Shown here piece after piece: positions 36,272 to 43,730 of a DNA stretch of 64,000 nt (position 1 is the first letter of the stretch; each line of letters opens with the position of its first letter). Origin of the DNA: DASZBX01 sp035943635 (GTDB lineage: Bacteria; Actinomycetota; Actinomycetes; Streptomycetales; Catenulisporaceae); assembly GCA_035943635.1 (NCBI GenBank), contig DASZBX010000107.1, positions 1 through 64,000 of the forward strand. The letters run 5' to 3'. Position numbers and translations under genes: made by a program. Below the pieces are notes generated by a model that did no database searches, had not been told where the DNA came from, and saw only the letters and a list, made by a program, of their open reading frames with translations.

Positions 36272-36681
36272 CGCCGGGAATCCCGCCCGGTCGGCGCGAT
36301 CCGCTCCGACCCGGCCGGTCGATCCCCCGCCGCGCGGCCATCCGCCGCCGCCCGAGCCACTGAATCCGGACCCTGCATCACTCCTCCCCGGACCCGGAAC
36401 GCTCGCCCGGCCCAGACGCCGCGACCCGCACCACTTCACCCGCACCGCGCCGCACAACCATCACTACCAGAGACCTCGCTCACTTCCGTCGATGAAGCGA
36501 TCCCGTATTCAGCACCATCGGACGACCAACTGAACCATCCGTGCCCGCCCGCCCGACCACACGACCGCCGACCCGCCCCTCGCAGCCCGCCACCCACCAC
36601 GCCGGACGAGCTGATCCGACGCCGGGGCCGCGTCGAGTCCGAGCCGGAGCGGGCGACCAGAAGAGAAGAACGAGGTTTGAC
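36272..36681 (+). promoter_or_regulatory. Long leader region between the Cys leader ORF and the cupin gene
   Basis: These 410 bp are unusually C-rich and A-rich on the plus strand with few G. They contain no convincing gene. A C-rich, poorly structured leader after a stalling peptide could contain Rho loading sites, as in Rho-dependent attenuation; that is inference. A ribosome site, CGAGG, precedes the cupin ATG. Confidence 0.35.
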
Positions 36682-37362
36682 ATGACCCAGCTCGCCGAAG
36701 CGCTCGGCCCGTCCGGCCCGACCCCGGACGCCGCGCCCGGCACCACCCTCGCGCCCGACTACGCGCCCGAGCTCGTGCCCGCCCCCGCGGCCGTCCCGGC
36801 CCTGCTGGCCAGCGGGCACGCCGTGTCCGGCACCTTCCCGGCCGCGCCGAGCCCCGCGGCCCCGGCCGCCGACCAGGCCCCGACCCCGGCCGAACTGCTC
36901 GCGCTGGCCACCGCGCTGGCCGCGGAACCCGGCCTGACCGACCGCCTGCCGGCCGCGGCGGGGGAGCGCACCTGGCTCGCCCTGCCGGTGCGGGCCGGCC
37001 TGCAGGCCTGGCTGATCGCCTGGCCGGCCGGCACCGGCACCGGCTGGCACGACCACGGCGACGCCCGCGGCGCGATGGTCCTGGTCGAAGGACGGCTGAC
37101 CGAGCGCTCGACCACCCGCCCGGTCGGCCACGCCGACGGCGCGAGCCTGGAACTGCCGGACGAGGACGCCCGCCTGCGCCGCTTCGGCGCCGCCGAGGGC
37201 CGCTCTTTCACCGCGCGGCACGTGCACGAGGTCACCAACGAGGAGCCGGCGACCGCGTACTCGGTGCACGTCTACTACCCGGACCTGACCCTGATGCGGC
37301 GCTACGTGCCCAGTGGCGGGCGCCTGCTGCCGATCGGCACCGAGTCGGCCGGGGACTGGTGA
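36682..37362 (+). CDS. Cysteine-dioxygenase-type cupin (thiol dioxygenase)
   Basis: This 226-aa protein has about 80 disordered residues and then a cysteine dioxygenase type I cupin. Iron ligands are predicted at His123 and His125 in GWHDHGDARGAMVLVEG and at His180 or His182 in ARHVHEVTN. YSVHVYYPDL is the family's closing strand. These Fe(II) enzymes oxidise cysteine or 3-mercaptopropionate to the sulfinate. No Cys-Tyr crosslink partner is obvious, as in most bacterial members. The gene overlaps the next by 4 bp. An upstream leader peptide suggests sulfur control. Confidence 0.8.
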   Translation: MTQLAEALGPSGPTPDAAPGTTLAPDYAPELVPAPAAVPALLASGHAVSGTFPAAPSPAAPAADQAPTPAELLALATALAAEPGLTDRLPAAAGERTWLALPVRAGLQAWLIAWPAGTGTGWHDHGDARGAMVLVEGRLTERSTTRPVGHADGASLELPDEDARLRRFGAAEGRSFTARHVHEVTNEEPATAYSVHVYYPDLTLMRRYVPSGGRLLPIGTESAGDW

Positions 37363-38420
37363 CCGCGGCGCCGGCGGCCGGGGCGCGGGGGCCCGGGCCG
37401 CTGCCGACCGTCGACGTGCACCAGCACCTCTGGCCGGCCGAGCTGGTCGACGCGCTGCGCCGGCGGGAGACCGGGCCGCGGCTGGAGGGCTGGACCCTGC
37501 TGCTGCCCGGGGAACCGGACTTCGAGGTGGACCCGGCCGACCACGACCCCGCGTTCCGCCGCATACTCGCCGCGGCCGAGGGCACCGACCTGGCGCTGGT
37601 CTCGCTGTCCAGCCCGCTCGGGATCGAGCACCTGCCCGAGGCCGAGGCGCGGCCGCTGCTGGACGCCTACCACCTCGGCGCGGCCCGGCTCGGCGCGCCG
37701 TTCGGGGCCTGGGCGGCCGCGTGCGTGGCCGCGCCGCGCCCGGACGAGCTCGGCGAGCTGCTGACCGACGGCTTCCACGGCCTGCAACTGCCCGCGACCG
37801 CCCTGGCCGACGCGGCCGGGTATGAGAACTGCGGCGGGCTGCTGGAGACCCTGGCCCGGCACGGGCGCCCGCTGCTGATCCACCCCGGGCCGCTCGGCGC
37901 GGGTCCTGGTCCGGGCCTGGGCGTAGCGGGCCCGGGTGCGGGCGCGGCGTCGAGTACGGCCGCGGGCGTTGGTCCGGCGGCCTCCTCGGGTCCCCTCGGC
38001 TGCGTCGACCGCGGTCCGGGCTGGTGGCCCGCAGTGGTCTCGTACGTCGCGCAGATGCACGCGGCCTGGTTCGCGTTCCGCGCCTTCGGCCGCCCGGCCC
38101 ACCCCGACCTGCGGGTCTGCTTCACCATGCTGGCCGGACTGGCGCCGCTGCACTTCGAGCGCGCGGCCGCCCGGGGCGCGGGCGAGGTCGACCGGGGCCG
38201 GGACCCGCGGATCTGGCTGGAGGTCTCCTCGTACGGACCGAGCGCGATCGGCGCCGTCGCCGCCGTCTGCGGCCCACAGGCACTGATCCGCGGCTCGGAC
38301 CAGCCGTACGCGGCCGTTCCCGAATACGGCCTCGGCGCCGAGACCGCGCGACTGCTGGACGTCGACAACCCCGCCGCACTCCTGGGACCGACGCCGGCCG
38401 AAGGTCCGCAAGCGGCCTAG
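37359..38420 (+). CDS. Amidohydrolase-2-type TIM-barrel protein
   Basis: This 353-aa protein begins VDVHQHLWP (His21, His23 metal ligands). It continues with a barrel His in LLIHPGPL and ends near SDQPYA, whose Asp is the usual metal/acid residue. The family contains ACMSD-type decarboxylases and related hydrolases. A Gly/Ala/Ser-rich insert (about 185-225) follows the LLIHPGP strand. The GTG start lies in the cupin stop (GTGA overlap), so the two proteins are made together and probably act in one pathway. The substrate is unknown. Confidence 0.8.
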   Translation: MTAAPAAGARGPGPLPTVDVHQHLWPAELVDALRRRETGPRLEGWTLLLPGEPDFEVDPADHDPAFRRILAAAEGTDLALVSLSSPLGIEHLPEAEARPLLDAYHLGAARLGAPFGAWAAACVAAPRPDELGELLTDGFHGLQLPATALADAAGYENCGGLLETLARHGRPLLIHPGPLGAGPGPGLGVAGPGAGAASSTAAGVGPAASSGPLGCVDRGPGWWPAVVSYVAQMHAAWFAFRAFGRPAHPDLRVCFTMLAGLAPLHFERAAARGAGEVDRGRDPRIWLEVSSYGPSAIGAVAAVCGPQALIRGSDQPYAAVPEYGLGAETARLLDVDNPAALLGPTPAEGPQAA

Positions 38421-38448
38421 TAAGGCGGCCGGAAAAGACAGCCCGGCC

Positions 38449-38685
38449 CCGAACTCTGGCGCCTAAGGTGAGTTGCCGGGTGGTGCGTTGACCTGCCGGG
38501 TGAGTGCGCGCGGCGAAACGGCTCAGCGGTGGTGGCTGGGCGTGCGCCGCGGCCGGCCGCATACTCTGTCGTCTGTGGTGCGCCGCGGCCGGCCGCATAC
38601 TCAGTCGTCTGTGGTTGGCCGCGGCGCGCGGCCAGGCGCCGCCGATCAGACGTTTCGCCGCGCCAGAGTTCGGAATTACTCGTCT
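38449..38685. repeat. Fold-back (MITE-like) element, copy 3
   Basis: This roughly 237-bp element is nearly identical to the reverse complement of the element at 8571-8780 (shared CCTAAGGTGAGTTG, GAAACGGCTCAGCGG, CGCATACTCTGTCGTCTG, GATCAGACGTTTCGCC and terminal GAGTTCGGAATTACTCGTC). The left terminus is partly degraded, retaining only CCGAACTCTGGCGC. The central part is duplicated: two successive copies of a roughly 36-bp unit containing GGCCGGCCGCATACTC. It lies between the amidohydrolase and the homocitrate-synthase-like gene. Confidence 0.8.
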
Positions 38686-39208
38686 ATGCTCGAACCCGAC
38701 CCGCTGCGAGGCCCACCCCGGCCCCGCAGCCGATCCCGCACGCGCCCCGCGGAGCCTCGCCGAGAACCCTCCCGGCCCCGGCCCACCCGGGCCCAGCTGC
38801 GGTTTCCCAGCGAGTTCGTCCACGAATCATCAGTATCCGTCAAAGCCCGCCCCGCGGCGGCCGCCGGCCTCGGCCCGCCCCCGCGTTGACCAGCGGCGCG
38901 GCCGAAAGAGCCCGGGTCAGCCCGTGCTCTACGTACTAAGATCTCGTAATCCCCACACTTGTCCGGCTTCCCCCGGCTCGGCCATCCTGAGTGCTACGCA
39001 GCTGTTCAGCCACAACACTGAAACAACCGTCTGGCACGACAACCTCAGGCCGGGCAGAGCGCTCATCGGCACACCGAGACCCACCGCGAGCCGGCTCGTC
39101 CCGCGTACCCACCGCGGCCGCCCGTCCCGCCGTCGGTGGCGGCCCGCCCGCGGGTACCGCCGCTGCGCAGGTCGTCGGTCGGCGTCCCACAGTCCACGAG
39201 GAGCTGCG
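38686..39208. other. Interval upstream of the NifV-like gene
   Basis: This 520-bp interval has no frame with a recognisable product. The part at 38925-39040 is AT-richer (for example CTACGTACTAAGATCTCG and CACAACACTGAAAC) and is the best place for the promoter of the following four- or five-gene transcript. No clear operator palindrome was seen. Confidence 0.35.
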
Positions 39209-40777
39209 ATGTTCCACAAGGCCGTCGCCCAGCTGGAGGCGTGGCGTTCCCATCCGCCCGGCCGGCCGTCCACCCGCCGCCCGGGGCCCGGCGCCGCCCG
39301 CGCCGCCGGGACCGGCCTGGCCGCCGACCGGGGCCGCGCCGTGGGCTCGGTGCCCGCCCCGGCCGCCGCGGGCATCGCCGCGGGCGACGCGACGGACGGC
39401 CCCCGGGCGATCGGCGCCGCCAACGGCCCGGCCGCCGGCCCCGGCCCGGACCAGGGCGGCGCCCGGACCCGCGTCACCAGCTCGGCCTCGCTGACCGCCC
39501 GGCCCCCGGCTCCCGGCCCGGCCGCCGCGCTCGGCCCGGCCCCGGAGCACGACCTGCCGCCGGAGATTCTGATCTGCGACACCACCCTGTGCGACGGCGA
39601 ACTGGCGCCCGGGGTCGCGTTCAGCCAGGACGAGAAGCTGCGGATCGCCGAACGGCTGGCCGCGCTCGGCGTGCCGCTGATCGAGGCCGGCTTCCCGGCC
39701 GTGTCCGCCGAGGAGGTGGCCGCGGTCCGCGCGATCGTCGAGGCCGAACTCGGCGCGGCCATCCAGGTGATCGCCCGGCCGCTCAAGCACGACATCGACA
39801 TGGCCGTGCACAGCGGCGCGCACCGGATCGCCCTGTGCGTCGGCACGTCCGACGTGCACGTGCAGCGCAAGCTGCGCACCGACCGGGCCCAGCTGCTGCG
39901 CCAGATCCGGGACGGGGTCGGCTACGCCCGGCAGTCCGGGCGGCAGATCGTGTTCGTCGCCGAGGACGCCGTCCGCGCGGACCCCGGGTTCCTGGTCACC
40001 GCCCTGTGCGCGGCCGCGGACGCCGGCGCGGACGCGGTCGGCCTGGCCGACACCGCCGGGATCGGCACCCCGCACTCGGTCGCCGCCCTGGTCCGCCGGG
40101 TCGCCGCGGCCTGCCCGCTGCCGATCACGGTGCACTGCCGCAACGACCTGGGCCTGGCCACCGCGAACACCATCGCGGCGCTCGGCTCCGGCGCCACCGG
40201 CGCGCAGTGCGCCGTGCTGGGCCTGGGCGGGCGGGCCGGCAACGCCTCGCTGGAGGAGCTGGTCCTGGCCCTGGAGGTCGGCTACCACATCCGCACCGGG
40301 CTGGACCTGCGCGGCCTGGCCCCGCTGGCCCGGCAGGTGGCCGCCCTGGCCGGGCAGGTGATCGGGCCCGCCCGCCCGGTGATCGGCCGCAACGCCTTCC
40401 TGCACGAGAGCGGGCTGCGCACCAGCGGAGTGGTGCGTGAACCGGGCCTCTATGAGGCGTACCCGCCCGAGCTGGTCGGCCGCAGCCGCGGATTCGCGGT
40501 CGGCCCGGACTCCGGCCGGGCGGGCGTCGGCACCATCCTGGGCCGGTACGGCCTGGACCTGGCCGACTCGCAGCTGGACAGCCTGATCGAGGACATCCGG
40601 CGGCGCGACTTCTCCGGCGAGCCGCTGCGCGAGGACGAACTGCTGCGGATGGCCCGGGCGGTCACCGAACGCGATGGCGCCCGCCCCGGCCGCCGGGCCG
40701 TGGGCGACTGGTCCGGGCCGGGGATGCTCAGCCCCTGGCCGGCCGCGGACCGGGGCGCGGCCAAGGGGGCCGGATGA
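39209..40777 (+). CDS. NifV/homocitrate-synthase-like DRE-TIM protein with altered catalytic residues
   Basis: This 522-aa protein has about 115 disordered residues and then a DRE-TIM barrel closest to NifV/isopropylmalate synthases. The signature D-T-T-L-R-D-G-E-Q reads DTTLCDGEL (Arg to Cys128), and APGVAFSQDEK follows as in NifV. The metal motif H-x-H-N-D reads HCRND (second His to Arg311), G-E-R-A-G-N reads GGRAGN (Gly341), H-E-S-G-I-H reads HESGLR (Arg404) and K-H-S-G reads PDSG (Asp434). The fold is preserved, but aldol-type acetyl-CoA condensation should be lost. A strong ribosome site (GAGGAG) precedes the ATG. It is linked to the DXR-IspH-like gene. Confidence 0.85.
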   Translation: MFHKAVAQLEAWRSHPPGRPSTRRPGPGAARAAGTGLAADRGRAVGSVPAPAAAGIAAGDATDGPRAIGAANGPAAGPGPDQGGARTRVTSSASLTARPPAPGPAAALGPAPEHDLPPEILICDTTLCDGELAPGVAFSQDEKLRIAERLAALGVPLIEAGFPAVSAEEVAAVRAIVEAELGAAIQVIARPLKHDIDMAVHSGAHRIALCVGTSDVHVQRKLRTDRAQLLRQIRDGVGYARQSGRQIVFVAEDAVRADPGFLVTALCAAADAGADAVGLADTAGIGTPHSVAALVRRVAAACPLPITVHCRNDLGLATANTIAALGSGATGAQCAVLGLGGRAGNASLEELVLALEVGYHIRTGLDLRGLAPLARQVAALAGQVIGPARPVIGRNAFLHESGLRTSGVVREPGLYEAYPPELVGRSRGFAVGPDSGRAGVGTILGRYGLDLADSQLDSLIEDIRRRDFSGEPLREDELLRMARAVTERDGARPGRRAVGDWSGPGMLSPWPAADRGAAKGAG

Positions 40778-40881
40778 CCGCGCCGCGTGGGCCCGCAGCC
40801 GCTTCGCCCCGCGGCCGGCGCCGGCCGGCCGACCTCCCGGACCCGGCCGCCGGCCAGGCCCACCCCACGGAATCAAGGTGA
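40774..40881 (+). CDS. Tentative 35-aa coupling ORF between the NifV-like and DXR-like genes
   Basis: An ATG at 40774 overlaps the stop of the NifV-like gene (ATGA). The frame ends in a TGA that overlaps the GTG start of the DXR-like gene (GTGA). The 35-residue product (MTAPRGPAAASPRGRRRPAD...) is basic and Pro-rich with no known match. It may exist only to carry ribosomes across the gap. It could also be chance. Confidence 0.3.
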   Translation: MTAPRGPAAASPRGRRRPADLPDPAAGQAHPTESR

Positions 40882-42725
40882 CCGACGTGACCCGCACCGT
40901 TGTCGTCCTCGGCTCGACCGGCTCGATCGGCACCCAGGCGCTGAGCGTGATCAGCGACCACCGCGACCGCTTCCGGGTGGCCGCGCTCGGCTCCAGCGGG
41001 ACCAGCGTGGCCCAGTTCGCCTGGCAGCTGATCGAGTTCGGCGCCGAGTACGCCGCGATCGCCGACCCGGCCGCGGCCGGGGACCTGCGGCCGGCGATCG
41101 ACCGGGAGGCGGCCCGGCGGGGCCTGGGCCCGGGCCGATTCAATCCGCCGCGGATCCTGGCCGGCCCGGCCGCGCTGGCCGAGATCGCCGGGCTGCCCTG
41201 CGACGTGGTGCTCAACGCGGTCTCCGGCCCGTCCGGGCTGCCGCTGACCCTGGCCGCCCTGGCCGCCGGGCGCACCGTCGCCCTGGCCGACAACGAGTCC
41301 CTGGTGGTCGGCGGCCGCCTGGTCACCGACCGGGCCGTGCCGGGCCAGATCGTGCCGGTCGACCCCGGGCACGCCGCGCTGGCCCAGTGCCTGCGCTCGG
41401 GCGAACCGGGCGAGGTGCGCCGGCTGGTGCTGACCGCGGCCGGCGGCCCGTTCCGCGGCCGGCGCCGGGCCCAGCTGGCCTCGGTCACCCCGCGCGAGGC
41501 ACTGTCCCAGCCGGCCCGCTCGCTCGGCCCGGTCAGCAGCGTCAACCAGGCCACCCTGGTCAACAAGGGCCTGGAACTGATCGAGGCGCACCTGCTGTTC
41601 GGCGTCGCGTACGACGACATCGAGGTGCTCATCCACCCGCAGGGCGTGGTCCACTCGATGGTCGAGTTCGTCGACGGCGCCACGATCGCCCAGCTCTCCC
41701 CGCCCGAGACCGGGCTGTCCCTGCTCTGGGCGCTGGCCTGGCCGGAGCGGGTGGCCGCGGTCGGCGCGGGCCTGGACTGGACCAAGGCCAGCGCGCTGAC
41801 CTTCACCCCGCTGGACGAGGAGCACTACCCGGCCGTGGCCCTGGCCGGCGAGGTCGGCCGGGTCGGCGGCAGCGCCCCGGCGGTCTACCACGCCGCGAAC
41901 GAGGAGTGCGTGGCCGCGTTCCTGGCCGGGCGGATCAAGTTCCCGCAGATCGTGGACACCGTCGCCCGGGTGCTGGCCGAGCACACGGTCGGCGGCAAGG
42001 TGCCCTCGCTCGGCGAGGTGCAGGCCGCCCAGCAGTGGGCCAGGGCCCGGGCCCGGGAACACGTCGGCGGGTCCGGCCGGCGCCGCCCCGGGCTCCCGCC
42101 GCTGCCGGTCGGCGGCCCGGCCCGCTACGCCCGCCGGGTGCTGCTGGCCAGCGCGCGCGACCACCACCCGGACCCTGGCCCGGCCGACCCGGGCCGCCCG
42201 GACCCGGCCGGCCGTTCCGGCGGGCGGCGGGCGACCGGCTTCGTGCTGCCCGGCCGCGGCGACCCGGACCAGGGCACCGGCACCCGGGCCCGGGTCGACT
42301 CGGCCGCGCTGGGCACCCCGGCGTTCGACTGCGCGGCCGCGGACCGGACCGGCCAGGACCGGGCCGCGCGGCAGCGGGCCGAGTTCGACCGGGTGGTCCA
42401 GGACGTGGCCCTGGAGGCGGACCTGGTGATCGTGGTCGGCTCGGCCCAGGCGGCCGACTCGATCCGCCTGGTCGACGTCGCGCTGGACGCCGGCGCGGCC
42501 GCCTACCTGGTCGACGACGCCGGGAAGCTGGACCCGCGCTGGTTCGACGGGGTCGGCACGGTCGGCGTGACCAGCGCCGCCTCGACCCCGCCGGAGCTGG
42601 TCGCGGCGGTGCTGGCCCGGCTGGCCGCGTCCGGGTACGGCCACCCGGCCGGGGCCGCCGGTCCCGGCCGGGTGGCCGACAGCGTGCTGTTCGCCCGGCC
42701 GGCCCAGCCCCGGGTGGGCCGGTGA
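40878..42725 (+). CDS. DXP-reductoisomerase-like protein fused to an IspH C-terminal domain; active sites eroded
   Basis: In this 615-aa protein, residues 1-395 align over the full length of Dxr. VVLGSTGSIGTQ (NADPH), NKGLE (229-233) and HPQGVVHSMVEFVDG are kept. By my alignment, E. coli D150-S151-E152 become D162-P163-G164, S186 becomes A188, H209 Q211, W212 R214, S222 Q224 and N124-K125 D138-N139. After a Pro/Gly linker, residues 480-605 match the last domain of IspH: ADLVIVVGS, SIRLVDVALDAGAAAYLVDD, VGVTSAASTPPELV and an F-A-R-P-like end. One cluster-type Cys (C485) may remain, but the substrate motif S-S-N-S reads AADS. Classical Dxr or IspH catalysis is unlikely. The GTG at 40878 is coupled to the preceding frame. 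Confidence 0.85.
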   Translation: MTDVTRTVVVLGSTGSIGTQALSVISDHRDRFRVAALGSSGTSVAQFAWQLIEFGAEYAAIADPAAAGDLRPAIDREAARRGLGPGRFNPPRILAGPAALAEIAGLPCDVVLNAVSGPSGLPLTLAALAAGRTVALADNESLVVGGRLVTDRAVPGQIVPVDPGHAALAQCLRSGEPGEVRRLVLTAAGGPFRGRRRAQLASVTPREALSQPARSLGPVSSVNQATLVNKGLELIEAHLLFGVAYDDIEVLIHPQGVVHSMVEFVDGATIAQLSPPETGLSLLWALAWPERVAAVGAGLDWTKASALTFTPLDEEHYPAVALAGEVGRVGGSAPAVYHAANEECVAAFLAGRIKFPQIVDTVARVLAEHTVGGKVPSLGEVQAAQQWARARAREHVGGSGRRRPGLPPLPVGGPARYARRVLLASARDHHPDPGPADPGRPDPAGRSGGRRATGFVLPGRGDPDQGTGTRARVDSAALGTPAFDCAAADRTGQDRAARQRAEFDRVVQDVALEADLVIVVGSAQAADSIRLVDVALDAGAAAYLVDDAGKLDPRWFDGVGTVGVTSAASTPPELVAAVLARLAASGYGHPAGAAGPGRVADSVLFARPAQPRVGR

Positions 42726-43062
42726 CGGCCCGTTGCGGGCGCCCGGGCGCCCGCGCGGACCTCGCCGCCGGACAGGCCAGACCTGTCCGGGCCGGCGACG
42801 AATCACAGCGGCGATCCGCCGCGCACCCGGTCGAGATACGCCGTGCGGCTCGACCGGGCGCGGACCGGAGCGGCCCACCGCGGCCGCGGGTCGCTGTCGT
42901 CCGGCGGCGCGCCGGCCGTCCGGGGCGGGTCGTGGCGTGCGACCTGCCCCGGACGGCCGGGCGCCGCGCCGGGCCGAGGCCGCCGCAAGCGCGCGGCGGC
43001 CGACCTGTTCAGGGGGCGACGAGCCGGGCTGCGAATGCGGCGGCCGGGCGTGAGGAATGCGA
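42726..43062. other. Interval after the DXR-IspH-like gene
   Basis: This is 337 bp of extremely GC-rich DNA. Several short frames exist on both strands without consistent codon bias. On the minus strand one ends RTAYLDRVRGGSPL. GGACAGGCC/GGCCTGTCC-like complementarity near 42770-42800 (GGACAGGCCAGACCTGTCC) could be a small hairpin. Confidence 0.35.
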
Positions 43063-43284
43063 GTGGTGCACGTGAGCACGGTGCTGAATCAGACCTGCGA
43101 AGTCCGCGCCTTCCGGGGCCCGGTCCGGGCGGCGCAACGGACCACGGCCCGGACCCCGGACCCGGCCGCCGACCGGACACCCGGCCGAACAGCAGGGCGA
43201 ACAGCGGACCGGCCGGCGGCGGCCGGGCGCGGCACCGGCGCGGCCGGACCCCGGCCGGCCACGGCATCCGGAGTCGGCCGATGA
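43063..43284 (+). CDS. Small hypothetical protein of the DXR-IspH locus (1)
   Basis: This small protein is about 73 aa. GAGGA lies six bases before the GTG at 43063; later GTG codons (43066, 43072) or the ATG at 43057 are alternatives. The N-terminus, STVLNQTCEVRAFRGPVRA, looks folded and has one Cys. The rest is Arg/Ala/Pro/Thr-rich. Its stop overlaps the ATG of the next small gene (ATGA), which argues that both are translated. No family is recognised. Confidence 0.5.
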   Translation: MVHVSTVLNQTCEVRAFRGPVRAAQRTTARTPDPAADRTPGRTAGRTADRPAAAGRGTGAAGPRPATASGVGR

Positions 43285-43559
43285 CGCCGGAACCGGTCAA
43301 ACGACACCCGGTCGGCGCCGGCCACGGAATCCTCAAGTGCTCCTACTCGCCCACCGCCTGGCCGCTGTGGCGCCCCCGGGTGTGCGGCCGCGGCCAGGGC
43401 ACGATCGAGGGCCTCAAGGCCTTCGACGCGGCCGCCACCCCCGCGGCCGGCCGCGGCCGCTCGGACTGCCCGGCCAGCACCGCCGCCTGCTCGCTCGGCC
43501 GGCTCCAGTGCCGTGCGCCCCGGCCGCCCTGGCGCCGGATGGGCGGTACCTCCGGGTGA
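43281..43559 (+). CDS. Small Cys-containing hypothetical protein of the DXR-IspH locus (2)
   Basis: This 92-aa protein has very strong third-position GC bias after its first codons, so it is probably real. It contains five Cys spread through the protein (LKCSYSPTAWPLW, RVCGRG, SDCPAST, AACSLG, LQCRAP), aromatic residues near the first two and a basic tail. The start ATG overlaps the stop of the preceding small ORF. A metal- or cluster-binding role could be imagined, but nothing is recognised. Confidence 0.6.
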   Translation: MTPEPVKRHPVGAGHGILKCSYSPTAWPLWRPRVCGRGQGTIEGLKAFDAAATPAAGRGRSDCPASTAACSLGRLQCRAPRPPWRRMGGTSG

Positions 43560-43730
43560 TCGAGAGCTGATGCCGGTGGCGGCTGCCTGACGGACGGCGG
43601 TCCGGGCGGCGTACGGACGCAGCCCGGACCGGCCGAGAGCCGCATCGCCGGCATCGGTCGCGTATCGGAGCGCGAGCGCAATCCGGAGCCAGCGCGCGGA
43701 ACCGACTCGCACCCGAGCCGTTCGGTCCGC

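Noticed and set aside
36222..36533. 103-codon Pro/His-rich frame before the cupin gene
   Set aside because: The C-rich composition alone keeps it open; there is no ribosome site and the Cys leader ORF overlaps its start.
39209..40777. Functional NifV supporting nitrogenase
   Set aside because: The catalytic residues are replaced and no nif genes are in the window.
40878..42725. DXR-like gene as a self-resistance copy for a fosmidomycin-type phosphonate cluster
   Set aside because: No PEP mutase or other phosphonate gene is present, and the Dxr active site is eroded, so an alternative target enzyme is unlikely.
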